A stretch of DNA of 60,325 bases from Chryseosolibacter sp964563295. Lineage in GTDB: Bacteria > Bacteroidota > Bacteroidia > Cytophagales > Cyclobacteriaceae. The stretch is taken from assembly GCA_964563295.1 (NCBI GenBank), contig CAZLWX010000007.1, positions 1-60,325 of the forward strand, in the 5' to 3' direction. Below the pieces are notes generated by a model. That model saw only the letters and a program-made list of their open reading frames with translations. It did not search any database and was not told where the DNA came from. Shown here piece after piece: positions 1 through 6,211 of the stretch. Numbering within the stretch: position 1 is the stretch's first letter; the number at the start of each line of letters is the position of its first letter. A program made the position numbers and the translations under genes.

Positions 1-238
1 TGGAGGCTTTCCACGGCAACCACTCGTCGAGCAGGTAGTCGCGCACCGTCTGCCGGCCCGCGCTCGACGGCGTGCGCCGCAGACTCGCCCGCGCCGCCTG
101 CTCCCGGAACTCGGCCAGCGTCCGCGTCGTGATCACCTTCTGCCGGCGCTTGCCGCTGACCGGATCACGCCCGGTCTCGACCGTGCCGCGATAGCGCGTC
201 TCACCCGACTTGAGCGTGACCTTCACCGGCTGTGCCAT
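1..238 (-). CDS. int: Tyrosine integrase, N-terminal fragment cut by window edge
   Basis: This is the first 79 codons of a tyrosine recombinase read leftward; the rest lies outside the window. The ATG is at 236..238. The product runs from MAQPVKVTLKSGETRYRG to the DEWLPWKAS segment, which is the arm-binding/N-terminal part of a phage integrase. It matches the N-terminus of the complete integrase at 50220..51329 at 71 of 79 residues. It is a related but different allele, not part of the exact long repeat. It could belong to a neighbouring related prophage, or to a variant of the same phage. Confidence 0.85.
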   Translation of the reverse strand, partial: MAQPVKVTLKSGETRYRGTVETGRDPVSGKRRQKVITTRTLAEFREQAARASLRRTPSSAGRQTVRDYLLDEWLPWKAS

Positions 239-264
239 CATGATCTCCCATGAAAGGATCACCT

Positions 265-543
265 ATGCACCGACCCATGACCCAACTCACGATCACGTGC
301 ACCTGGACCACGCCTGCCGGCACGACGCGCATCTATTCCGTTGCCACCCACTGGCACGATGACGACCCCCCGGCCATGATCGAACACGAGCGCCACTATG
401 CGTTCCGTCGATTCGAGCGCGATTTCGTCCACCATCTGATCTCGACCGGCGAGTTCTACGGCTCCACCATCGGCACCCTGTCATCCGAGGAACGTCCCTC
501 AACCGCCATCTTCCCATTGCACGAGCATCGCGTCATTGCATAA
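265..543 (+). CDS. Hypothetical protein, 92 aa, unique to the left edge
   Basis: The ATG at 265 has AAAGGA eight bases upstream. An earlier in-frame ATG at 250 has no Shine-Dalgarno sequence. The product is soluble, rich in His and aromatic residues (THWHDDD, HERHYAFRRF), with no recognised domain, signal peptide or membrane segment. The gene diverges from the integrase fragment at 1..238. It is absent from the corresponding place at the other end of the unit, where the integrase start at 51329 is followed directly by the repeat. It is therefore either flanking non-phage DNA or an insertion in a variant phage. Confidence 0.55.
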   Translation: MHRPMTQLTITCTWTTPAGTTRIYSVATHWHDDDPPAMIEHERHYAFRRFERDFVHHLISTGEFYGSTIGTLSSEERPSTAIFPLHEHRVIA

Positions 544-607
544 CCAACCACTCACGCCCGCGCCATGGTATGCTCCATACGAACACACGTTCGCATCTTT
601 ATCCGCG

Positions 608-625
608 CTTCACCCGATGGTGAAG
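608..625. promoter_or_regulatory. Inverted repeat between integrase and first early gene
   Basis: CTTCACC, four bases (CGAT), GGTGAAG: seven-base perfect arms. It lies 31 to 59 bases upstream of the integrase start in the second copy (51371..51388) and about 65 bases upstream of the gene at 691. A TACGAT -10-like hexamer follows at 641. It may be an operator controlling integrase or the early gene. It could also be a core-type integrase site, because the sequence immediately left of it is where the two unit ends diverge. Confidence 0.45.
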
Positions 626-690
626 AGAACATAAACCTGCTACGATGCCCGTTCACAAACCGCGCGACAGTCACACGGGGGAGGAGCTCG

Positions 691-939
691 ATGGAGCGGG
701 ATCAGCACACCCATTCGACGATCTTTCGCGGGGTTGCCGAGGACGAGGAGTCCGGCGCGGTGGACGCCTACCGCTGCGTCCTGTGTCTCGATGAAGCCGG
801 CGCGTTCTCGCTCGACTGGACCTGGCTGGAGAGCGGCGACACGATCCGCATCATCATCCCCGCCGGCCACCCGACGCACACCGCCTGGGCTACGCTGTTT
901 CCGCGCCACTGGGAAGCAACGGCGGGACCGCTTGATTGA
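691..939 (+). CDS. Hypothetical protein, 82 aa
   Basis: The ATG at 691 is preceded by GGGGGAGGAG, a very strong Shine-Dalgarno sequence. The product starts MERDQHTHSTIFRGVAEDEE, is acidic at its N-terminus, and contains one CVLC pair and several Trp residues. No domain is recognised. Its last 50 bases overlap the 3' end of the convergent repressor gene. It is the first rightward gene after the integrase junction. It could be a small regulator, but nothing in the sequence proves that. Confidence 0.6.
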   Translation: MERDQHTHSTIFRGVAEDEESGAVDAYRCVLCLDEAGAFSLDWTWLESGDTIRIIIPAGHPTHTAWATLFPRHWEATAGPLD

Positions 940-1300
940 CGGCCTGTCGCTGCTCCTGGCCCCGCGCCACGTCGCGCAGCATCTGGAGCACCATCCGCTG
1001 CCGCGCCGGCGTCAACGACTCGAACAGCGCCTCGACCTCGGACCGCGCTCGCACCTCCGGGGTCGCCACGTCGCGCACCTCGGAGGGCCACAACTCGCCG
1101 GCCATCACCAGGATGTCCACGTGGCGCACGCCCAGTTCTCGCGCCAGTTTCCGCCGCGCGTCCGCCGTCGGCCGCGTGATCTTGCCGTTCGCCCAGCGCC
1201 CGACGATGCTCTGCGACTCGTCCAGGGCGCGGGCGAACGCCGCCATGTTCCCGTCGTAGTGGTCCCGCACATGTCGTTGAATCACGTCCCGTAGTTCCAC
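890..1300 (-). CDS. CI-like phage repressor, XRE-type helix-turn-helix
   Basis: The GTG start at 1300 has GAAAGGGG upstream. The 136-residue product has an N-terminal helix-turn-helix (AAFARALDESQSIVGRWANGK, residues about 19 to 39) and a C-terminal helical region with no visible peptidase dyad. It is therefore a short repressor without the LexA/CI self-cleavage domain. It is read leftward, facing an early operon that begins with RHH and excisionase-like genes, which is the usual arrangement of a lysogeny switch. Its own promoter may use TATACT at 1326..1331 (complement). Direct repeats of GACGCACG in the shared intergenic region are likely operators. Confidence 0.8.
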   Translation of the reverse strand: MELRDVIQRHVRDHYDGNMAAFARALDESQSIVGRWANGKITRPTADARRKLARELGVRHVDILVMAGELWPSEVRDVATPEVRARSEVEALFESLTPARQRMVLQMLRDVARGQEQRQAVNQAVPPLLPSGAETA

Positions 1301-1340
1301 CGGCGCACCCCTTTCCGATCACCTAAGTATACACACGCAC

Positions 1341-1378
1341 GACGCACGCTTGACGCACGGCGCATGCCGCGCTACCAT
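1341..1378 (+). promoter_or_regulatory. Early rightward promoter with operator repeats
   Basis: TTGACG (1350..1355), a 17-base spacer and TACCAT (1373..1378) form a sigma-70-like promoter reading into the RHH gene at 1415. GACGCACG occurs at 1341..1348 and 1352..1359, eleven bases apart and overlapping the -35 box. That is well placed for repression by the divergent XRE protein. Confidence 0.65.
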
Positions 1379-1414
1379 GCTCCTAACACATCACGTCACA
1401 CGTAAGGAGCGATG

Positions 1415-1606
1415 ATGACCGTCACGGTATCCTCCCCGCCGACCGCCCCCACCGGGAGCGCGGTCCGGCAGAACATCAGCCTCACCCCGGAGGCGCGGCG
1501 CCTGTTGCGCGAGCTGGCCGAGCAGACCGAGGAAGGCAACGTTTCCCGCCTGATCCGCCGCCTGGCCCGCGAGGAAGCCCAACGCCGCAAGGACGAGCAG
1601 GGATGA
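1415..1606 (+). CDS. Ribbon-helix-helix-like small DNA-binding protein
   Basis: Tandem ATG codons occur at 1412 and 1415. The second has the better spacing from AAGGAG, giving 63 residues. Residues about 18 to 55 (VRQNISLTPEARRLLREL to VSRLIRRLAREEAQ) fit a CopG/Arc-type ribbon-helix-helix: a short beta strand followed by two amphipathic helices. It is the first gene of the rightward early operon and overlaps the next start by four bases (ATGA). A Cro-like or excision-control role is plausible from position but unproven. Confidence 0.65.
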   Translation: MTVTVSSPPTAPTGSAVRQNISLTPEARRLLRELAEQTEEGNVSRLIRRLAREEAQRRKDEQG

Positions 1607-1926
1607 CCCTCGACGCCATCGCCCGCGATATCGCGGAAGCGCAGGCCGGCGCGACGTGGGAACACCTCAGGGCGCAAGAGGAAGTGTTGCGCCGCCAGAT
1701 GGACACCTACTGGGCCGCGTACTGCGCCGCCGTCGCCAGTGAGCGCCAGCAGGCCAGCTTCGCCCCGCCACCGCTGACCACCAAGCAAGCCGCCGCCGCC
1801 CTCAACCTCAGCGAGTACGCCGTGCGCGAGCTGATCCGCACCCGCCGGCTGCGCAAGCTGGAGGACATCGGCAATCACGTGCTCATCCCCCGGAGTGAGA
1901 TCGACCGCCTGCTCGAAGGAGCCTGA
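1603..1926 (+). CDS. Excisionase-like MerR-type DNA-binding protein
   Basis: This is a 107-residue protein. The C-terminal half (LTTKQAAAALNLSEYAVREL, then RTRRLRKLEDIGNHVLIPRS) is the winged helix-turn-helix of the excisionase/DNA-binding family, with recognition helix and beta wing. The N-terminal 55 residues are helical and acidic. The start overlaps the preceding stop. As an early gene of an integrase-carrying element it may be the recombination directionality factor, although such proteins are also plain transcription factors. Confidence 0.7.
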   Translation: MTLDAIARDIAEAQAGATWEHLRAQEEVLRRQMDTYWAAYCAAVASERQQASFAPPPLTTKQAAAALNLSEYAVRELIRTRRLRKLEDIGNHVLIPRSEIDRLLEGA

Positions 1927-1929
1927 CCC

Positions 1930-2157
1930 GTGACCGAGCCGTACCCGGACTTTCACAGTTCCATCACCGCTGATCTCATCACGCTTAACCCGACACGCTG
2001 GACCCCGGCGGGGATTTGCGCCCTGCTCGATACGCTCATCCACGAAAACCACCGCCAGGCCGGCTACCTCGCGCACGAACTCGCCCTCGTGGAAGACCTT
2101 GCCGACTACCGAAACATTTGCCCCGAGCGTGCCGCAATTCAGGAGCCGAACGAATGA
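1930..2157 (+). CDS. Hypothetical protein, 75 aa
   Basis: GTG start with GAAGGAGC upstream. The product is small and acidic with a helical central stretch (CALLDTLIHENHRQAGYLAHEL). No known domain, cysteine pair or membrane segment. Its stop overlaps the next ATG, so the genes are translationally coupled. Confidence 0.55.
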   Translation: MTEPYPDFHSSITADLITLNPTRWTPAGICALLDTLIHENHRQAGYLAHELALVEDLADYRNICPERAAIQEPNE

Positions 2158-2372
2158 TCATCCTCACCAACGACGAAGCCGCCGCCCTGGTCCACCGCCT
2201 GACCGCCACCGCCAACGCGCTCGATGGGGTCCGCGCTGGATCGTCGCTCGACGGCGCCGACCACGCCCGGCTGTACGACGCCGCCCGCGCCGCCCGCGAG
2301 TGCGCCGACGTGCTGCGTCCCGCGTCCCGGCATCCCAACCCCTCGCTCATCTCAACCCCGACCGCCTCGTAA
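2154..2372 (+). CDS. Hypothetical protein, 72 aa
   Basis: The ATG at 2154 overlaps the previous stop (ATGA) and has CAGGAG upstream. The product has two Ala-rich helices (TNDEAAALVHRLTATANAL and DAARAARECADVL) and a disordered Pro/Ser tail. No family is recognised. Similar small helical proteins are common in the early regions of phages from high-GC hosts. Confidence 0.5.
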   Translation: MIILTNDEAAALVHRLTATANALDGVRAGSSLDGADHARLYDAARAARECADVLRPASRHPNPSLISTPTAS

Positions 2373-2486
2373 CGAGGCCGGTCCGGCGACGTGCTGGCCG
2401 CCCGCGCACCCGGACGCCTCCCCCCGGCCCTGCGTCTCCCCACGGTGGTCTGCACGTCGCCGGACTGTCTGGTCTGGCAGTCACCA

Positions 2487-2510
2487 GCATACGGGCACGG
2501 TGCCCGATGC
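2487..2510 (+). terminator. Hairpin upstream of the ATA-start gene
   Basis: GCAT, bulged A, CGGGCA, loop CGG, TGCCCG, ATGC, followed by AGATTTATT. The T content after the stem suggests a weak intrinsic terminator or attenuator in the 168-base gap after the gene ending at 2372. Confidence 0.4.
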
Positions 2511-2540
2511 AGATTTATTGCACGCGAAAGGAGATCACCT

Positions 2541-2762
2541 ATACCGCGTAACCCTGCCCCGCTCGTCACGATACAGGACCTGCTCGATGAGATTCAGGAG
2601 GCTCTCAGGAGTGGGAACGATCAACGAATTCGTGAGTTACAGGAGGAATTGGCACGCACCTACGATCAAGTCGCCGCCGCCCAGAGCTTGGAACGCAACG
2701 GCATGACTCGCTACACCAAGCAACTCCTCGCCCGCATGGGCTGGAAAGTCATTGCCATCTAG
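2541..2762 (+). CDS. Small coiled-coil protein with apparent ATA start
   Basis: The frame is open from 2391, but the only good ribosome binding site (GAAAGGAGATCACCT) lies directly before ATA at 2541. No ATG, GTG or TTG is suitably placed nearby. Read from ATA it gives 73 residues with an amphipathic helical stretch (QDLLDEIQEALRSGNDQRIR and the following ELQEEL). The gene at 265 has nearly the same leader ending in ATG, so ATA may be a mutated ATG. Alternatives are genuine ATA initiation, start from an upstream GTG, or a dead gene. Confidence 0.45.
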   Translation: MPRNPAPLVTIQDLLDEIQEALRSGNDQRIRELQEELARTYDQVAAAQSLERNGMTRYTKQLLARMGWKVIAI

Positions 2763-2770
2763 ACGCAGAA

Positions 2771-2797
2771 CGGCGTCCCGGGTGCATCGGGACGCCG
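2771..2797 (+). promoter_or_regulatory. Strong intergenic hairpin
   Basis: CGGCGTCCC and GGGACGCCG form a perfect nine-base stem around a nine-base loop, ending 18 bases before the GTG at 2815. There is no T tract, so it is more likely a translation or RNA-stability element than a terminator. Confidence 0.5.
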
Positions 2798-2814
2798 CTA
2801 CACAGGAGACCATC

Positions 2815-3177
2815 GTGGACCAGTCTCACTCCTCACAGCCTAGCACGTCAGAGCTGGAATCTTACCGGTACGCCAGTTGGAAGTACGCCCCCGAGGCGCT
2901 GGCGACGTTCACCGATGTTCTCGCCAAATGGCACCACCAGCGAGGCCGTGGGTTCCAGACGGCGCACCGCGTCCCGCGCCGGCTTGCGGCATCCCCGGAG
3001 AATCCCCCAACGCCAGCCCGCCGGAGCCGCTTCACGCAAGAGCAGTTGGACGAAATCCGCTCCCGCGCTCAGAGCCTGAACTGGCCATTCGAGACCAACC
3101 GCACGCTGGGCGAGGAGTACGGCATTAGCGCCAGCACCGTGTCGCTGATCAAGCACGGCCGCTACCGGGGACGCTGA
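2815..3177 (+). CDS. Helix-turn-helix protein, 120 aa
   Basis: The GTG at 2815 has ACAGGAG upstream; no better start lies downstream. The N-terminal half is basic and probably disordered. The C-terminus (RTLGEEYGISASTVSLIKHG, residues about 97 to 116) is a classical helix-turn-helix of the kind found in phage regulators and in the DNA-binding modules of HNH homing endonucleases. No HNH motif is present here. Likely a DNA-binding protein of the early region. Confidence 0.6.
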   Translation: MDQSHSSQPSTSELESYRYASWKYAPEALATFTDVLAKWHHQRGRGFQTAHRVPRRLAASPENPPTPARRSRFTQEQLDEIRSRAQSLNWPFETNRTLGEEYGISASTVSLIKHGRYRGR

Positions 3178-3178
3178 C

Positions 3179-3301
3179 ATGTACCGGGTGACCACCAAAC
3201 GCGCTCTGGACGCCCACCACGCCGCGCGATCCCGTCGCATGGCCTGGCGCACCTTCTGGCGCGACGTGCGCGCCCTGCTGCCCCGATTCGATTGGAGATA
3301 A
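3179..3301 (+). CDS. Very small basic protein, 40 aa
   Basis: ATG TAC CGG to TGG AGA TAA gives 40 residues: MYRVTTKRALDAHHAARSRR followed by an Arg/Trp-rich helix. It fits exactly between its neighbours, and GGGGA lies upstream. It is too short for domain assignment. It could be a nucleic-acid-binding peptide. Confidence 0.4.
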   Translation: MYRVTTKRALDAHHAARSRRMAWRTFWRDVRALLPRFDWR

Positions 3302-3305
3302 CGAC

Positions 3306-3539
3306 ATGCCTGGACCAGTCCCACCACTTTGTGACCCAGAACCACCGCACGCCCTCACAGAGGCGTTCCGCGAGATCGACGCAGGAAAGTACGACTTGAT
3401 CATCCGACGAGATAGCGAAACCGCAGAGGACGGAGGGACACAAGTCACACTCCGCAATCCGAGGAACAACGCGGTAGTGATGTTCTACGGACCTCTCGAA
3501 CCAACCCTGGTTCGAGCATACAAGGCGATCCAGCCATGA
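3306..3539 (+). CDS. Hypothetical protein, 77 aa
   Basis: The ATG at 3306 has TTGGAGA upstream. The middle part alternates strands and turns (KYDLIIRRDSE, TQVTLRNPRNNAVVMFYG), suggesting a small beta-rich fold. No known family. The stop overlaps the ATG of the next gene. Confidence 0.5.
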   Translation: MPGPVPPLCDPEPPHALTEAFREIDAGKYDLIIRRDSETAEDGGTQVTLRNPRNNAVVMFYGPLEPTLVRAYKAIQP

Positions 3540-3637
3540 ACTATTGGCTGCTGATCGCCATCTACCTCGGCGGCTCCGTCGTGATCGGCCTGATCGTCGC
3601 CGCCCTGATCGGCCTGCGTGACAAGGAAGACGCCTGA
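3536..3637 (+). CDS. Small single-span membrane protein, 33 aa
   Basis: MNYWLLIAIYLGGSVVIGLI and the next residues form one hydrophobic helix, followed by a charged tail (RDKEDA). Both ends overlap neighbouring genes (ATGA at 3536, TGATG at 3635), which supports translation. Function unknown. Confidence 0.5.
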   Translation: MNYWLLIAIYLGGSVVIGLIVAALIGLRDKEDA

Positions 3638-3843
3638 TGTTCGTCCTGATCGACCCCGACCACTTCGACCCGCGTGACCTGATGGACCCGTTCTCCCCGT
3701 ACTTCCTCGTGCTGTGGGAGCGCACCGGCGACCCGCCGCCCCCGCCGACGCTGCCCGCGACCCGCCGGCGCACCCGCGTCAAGCGCTCGTCGTGGTCGTT
3801 GCGCGACTGGCTCAACACCGACCTCGAACGAGGGATGCCATGA
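3637..3843 (+). CDS. Hypothetical protein, 68 aa
   Basis: The start is coupled to the preceding stop. The N-terminus is acidic and aromatic (FVLIDPDHFDPRD), followed by a Pro run (DPPPPPTLP) and a basic tail (RRRTRVKRSSW). No recognised domain. Confidence 0.5.
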   Translation: MFVLIDPDHFDPRDLMDPFSPYFLVLWERTGDPPPPPTLPATRRRTRVKRSSWSLRDWLNTDLERGMP

Positions 3844-4052
3844 GCACCCAACGCGCCGCGCTGCACGCACGCCGCCGCGCCGGCTGGTTCCTGTGGCGGT
3901 CATGCTTGAGCAAACGCCGCTACCGCACCGACCACGCCGCCCGCACCGTCGCGGCGCAGATCAACCGCCAGCAGCCCGACAAAGTGCATAGCTACTTTTG
4001 TGAGTATTGCCACGGGTTCCATACCGGACACCCGATCAGGAGGGAATCATGA
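3840..4052 (+). CDS. Small zinc-ribbon-like phage protein, 70 aa
   Basis: The ATG at 3840 overlaps the previous stop. The product is Arg-rich and ends in YFCEYCHGFHTGHP, a Cys-x-x-Cys plus His pattern. Short phage proteins ending in a CxxCxxxHxxH-like motif are common in early regions of phages from high-GC hosts. The earlier Cys (RSCLSKRRY) may also take part. Likely a metal-binding, possibly nucleic-acid-binding protein. Confidence 0.6.
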   Translation: MSTQRAALHARRRAGWFLWRSCLSKRRYRTDHAARTVAAQINRQQPDKVHSYFCEYCHGFHTGHPIRRES

Positions 4053-4375
4053 GCGAAGTCAAACGCCGGATCACCGACGACGACATTCAACGCATCACCA
4101 TCAGCGCCCTCGCAAGATGCCTGCACAACCTTGAGGTGGACTACGACAGTCTGCAAATCGCCCATGAGTACGCCTGCGAGGTAGTAAAGCGCGCTCATGA
4201 ACAACTGGACGAACGAAAGGCAGCGCACCAGACGCAGTACCCGGACGAACCTGCCGACCTCACACAACGCATCAGCGCGGCGCTCGCCTCCCACGCCATC
4301 TACGACACCGGCCTAACCGGCAGCCTGACCGATCTGTTCCGCAAGTTGTGGAAGGAGGCCGCTGACCCTAACTAA
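4049..4375 (+). CDS. Hypothetical helical protein, 108 aa
   Basis: The ATG at 4049 has CAGGAGGGA upstream and overlaps the previous stop. The product is acidic and helical throughout (DDDIQRITISALARCLHNLE, KRAHEQLDERKAAHQTQ) with no signature motif. Role unknown; it is the last of the tiny-gene run before the recombination/replication block. Confidence 0.55.
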   Translation: MSEVKRRITDDDIQRITISALARCLHNLEVDYDSLQIAHEYACEVVKRAHEQLDERKAAHQTQYPDEPADLTQRISAALASHAIYDTGLTGSLTDLFRKLWKEAADPN

Positions 4376-4448
4376 CCCAAAGCGCGAAGTCCCTACCAAC
4401 CTACACGCAACCGTGACCATCACACATGCAGAAAGGACCACAGACACG

Positions 4449-5300
4449 ATGGCTACCGCATTCCAAGCCGCCAAGGCCGCCCGCCTCGAAGAAACCGGAC
4501 AGGAGAGCTTCGCCCCACCGGCGCTCCCCAACGACGACAGCATCTTCTTCAACCATGGCGGCGCGTCCCGCCAGCCCGTATGGCGCCGCACCGACAAGGG
4601 CGATCTGATCAAGGTCGAGCCGGACGAGGAAGCGCCCGACCACCTCGCCAACAAGATCGCGCCCCCGACCGGCGACTACGTGCTGCGCGTGATCGGCTTC
4701 TCCCACCCGGCGCAGGAGGTCAACGCCTTCCACAACCCGGACAACGAGCGGTCGCAGCCGTTCGTGACCAAGACCTGGATCGAGTTCCTCATCCTCTCCG
4801 GCCCCCACGCCGGCAAGTGGTTCAGCAACCACTGGACCTGGCCACGGGCATTGCGGAAGCCCCGGCAAGGCAACATCGCCACCATGACCGAGTTCGCGAT
4901 CAACCTGCTGGGCGAGGAGCCGCCCGATGACTTCGACCGCCGCGACTTCATCGGCATGGAGTTCCGGGGCCGGGTCAAGAACAAGAGCGAACGCTACTCC
5001 GCGCTCGCCACGGACGAAGTGCAACCGCTGGAAGGCGAGGTCGTGGAGATGATCACGCTCGACCAGGCCGGCCTGATCGAGAAGTACAGCCTCGACGCCT
5101 GGGGCAAGAAGATCAAGGCCCGGCAGAAGCTGATGGTCCTGCTCGACGCGGAGTACGGCGGGAAGGCGCTGGACGCCCTCACCTACGACGAAGCGACCCA
5201 GATCATCCACTGGTTCGAGACCGACGCTGAGGGGCTTGTCGCCGCGATTGAGCAGATGGAGGAGGCCGAGTACGACGACGTGCCCGAGGTGAAGAAGTAA
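4449..5300 (+). CDS. DUF669-like early protein, 283 aa
   Basis: The ATG at 4449 lies after GAAAGGACCACAGACACG; an upstream GTG at 4413 is less likely. The central part (TWIEFLILSGPHAGKWFSNH, then LLGEEPPDDFDRRDFIGMEF and a KNKSERYSA segment) resembles the phage DUF669 pattern, in which a protein placed next to recombination genes binds or supports DNA substrates. The C-terminus is acidic with a helical tail. Its position directly before the replication initiator fits a single-strand-binding or recombination accessory role. The assignment is by pattern only. Confidence 0.5.
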   Translation: MATAFQAAKAARLEETGQESFAPPALPNDDSIFFNHGGASRQPVWRRTDKGDLIKVEPDEEAPDHLANKIAPPTGDYVLRVIGFSHPAQEVNAFHNPDNERSQPFVTKTWIEFLILSGPHAGKWFSNHWTWPRALRKPRQGNIATMTEFAINLLGEEPPDDFDRRDFIGMEFRGRVKNKSERYSALATDEVQPLEGEVVEMITLDQAGLIEKYSLDAWGKKIKARQKLMVLLDAEYGGKALDALTYDEATQIIHWFETDAEGLVAAIEQMEEAEYDDVPEVKK

Positions 5301-5316
5301 TCGGCTGACATGGGAC

Positions 5317-5351
5317 GGACTGGCCGGGAGTGGTGAGCGCCCGGCCGGTCC
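5317..5351 (+). terminator. Intercistronic hairpin before the initiator gene
   Basis: GGACTGGCCGGG pairs with CCCGGCCGGTCC (12 pairs, one G-T) around an 11-base loop, followed by TTACC. It lies in the 74-base gap between the DUF669-like gene and the initiator and probably attenuates readthrough. Confidence 0.5.
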
Positions 5352-5374
5352 TTACCGCTACCCAGGAGCGGCAC

Positions 5375-6211
5375 ATGGAACGTACGGCATATGGACAGCC
5401 AACGCAACCCCCGCAGCTCCACGTCATTCGTGACGAAACCCCCGCGCCCTACGACGGCCACGCTCGATCTGAGCGGCGGCATTTCACGATGATGACCGAT
5501 GAAGCGCGATGCCTTGCGCGATCCCACGGCATGGCCACGCTCGGTCTCTATACCGAACTCGAAGGTCGGTGCAATGCCGAGGGCCGAACCTACGTCACGA
5601 TCGAGACCCTAGCCCGCTCGTTCGGGTGCTCCAAACGCCACGTCCAGGACGCGTTAGCGAAGCTGCGGTCGCTCGGACTGGTTCAGGTTGAACCCACGTT
5701 CGGAGCGACGGGATTGCAGCTCGGAAATGAGTTTATCCTGCCCTTCCACCTATCAGCCGCAAACCGCCAAAACCCTAGCAATTTGAGGGGTGAACCTAGG
5801 GGTGAACCTAGGGGTGAACCTAGGGGTGAACTCTCGTGCGCGCACGTCATGGAAGTAAGTAATAGAGAAGTAATTGGTGAAGTAGAGGGGGGCAAGCCCC
5901 CCCGCACGCCCAAGCCGGCTGGTTCCAAGAAAACCAGAATGACCGAGGACTACACGCTGACCGATGCGCAGGTGGCGGAGGCGCAGAGCAAGCACGGCCT
6001 GACCCGCGAGCAGGTGGATCGGGAGTTCGAGAAATTCCGCGACTACTACATCGCGAAGGGGGAGGCGCGGGCAAGCTGGCCGGCGTCGTGGCGGAACTGG
6101 TTGCGGAACCGGGAGCAGTATCAGCGGCCAACGAACGGCTACCAGACCAAAGAGGACAAACGGCAGAACGCCCTCGCCTACTTCATGAAGCGTGCTCAGG
6201 AGGCCCCGTGA
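5375..6211 (+). CDS. Replication initiator, winged-helix phage O-like protein
   Basis: The ATG at 5375 follows CCAGGAGCGGCAC, giving 278 residues. Residues about 35 to 110 (ETLARSFGCSKRHVQDALAK and flanks) form a winged helix-turn-helix. A Gly-Glu-Pro-Arg repeat follows, encoded by DNA iterons. The C-terminal domain has the pattern FEKFRDYYIAKGEARASWPA then WRNWLRN, typical of phage O/DnaT-like replication proteins. The next gene but one is helicase-loader-like, so this is the replication module. It most likely binds its own internal iterons to open the origin. The stop overlaps the methyltransferase GTG. Confidence 0.75.
   Translation: MERTAYGQPTQPPQLHVIRDETPAPYDGHARSERRHFTMMTDEARCLARSHGMATLGLYTELEGRCNAEGRTYVTIETLARSFGCSKRHVQDALAKLRSLGLVQVEPTFGATGLQLGNEFILPFHLSAANRQNPSNLRGEPRGEPRGEPRGELSCAHVMEVSNREVIGEVEGGKPPRTPKPAGSKKTRMTEDYTLTDAQVAEAQSKHGLTREQVDREFEKFRDYYIAKGEARASWPASWRNWLRNREQYQRPTNGYQTKEDKRQNALAYFMKRAQEAP
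5786..5892. other. Candidate replication origin: iterons, AT-rich patch, hairpin
   Basis: AGGGGTGAACCT occurs three times head to tail at 5786, 5798 and 5810, then as AGGGGTGAAC at 5822. An unusually A+T-rich stretch follows at 5848..5886 (GTAAGTAATAGAGAAGTAAT). Then comes a G6/CAAG/C7 hairpin at 5887..5903. Iterons plus an unwinding region inside the initiator gene is the lambda-O layout. The repeats also encode GEPRGEPRGEPRGE in frame. Confidence 0.7.

Noticed and set aside
565..690. Upstream extension of the first early gene from 565
   Set aside because: It crosses the inverted repeat and the unit junction. The strong ribosome site is at 691, and the second copy has a different upstream sequence.
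5786..5831. CRISPR-like array
   Set aside because: The 12-base repeats are contiguous without spacers and lie in a coding frame; iterons explain them better.
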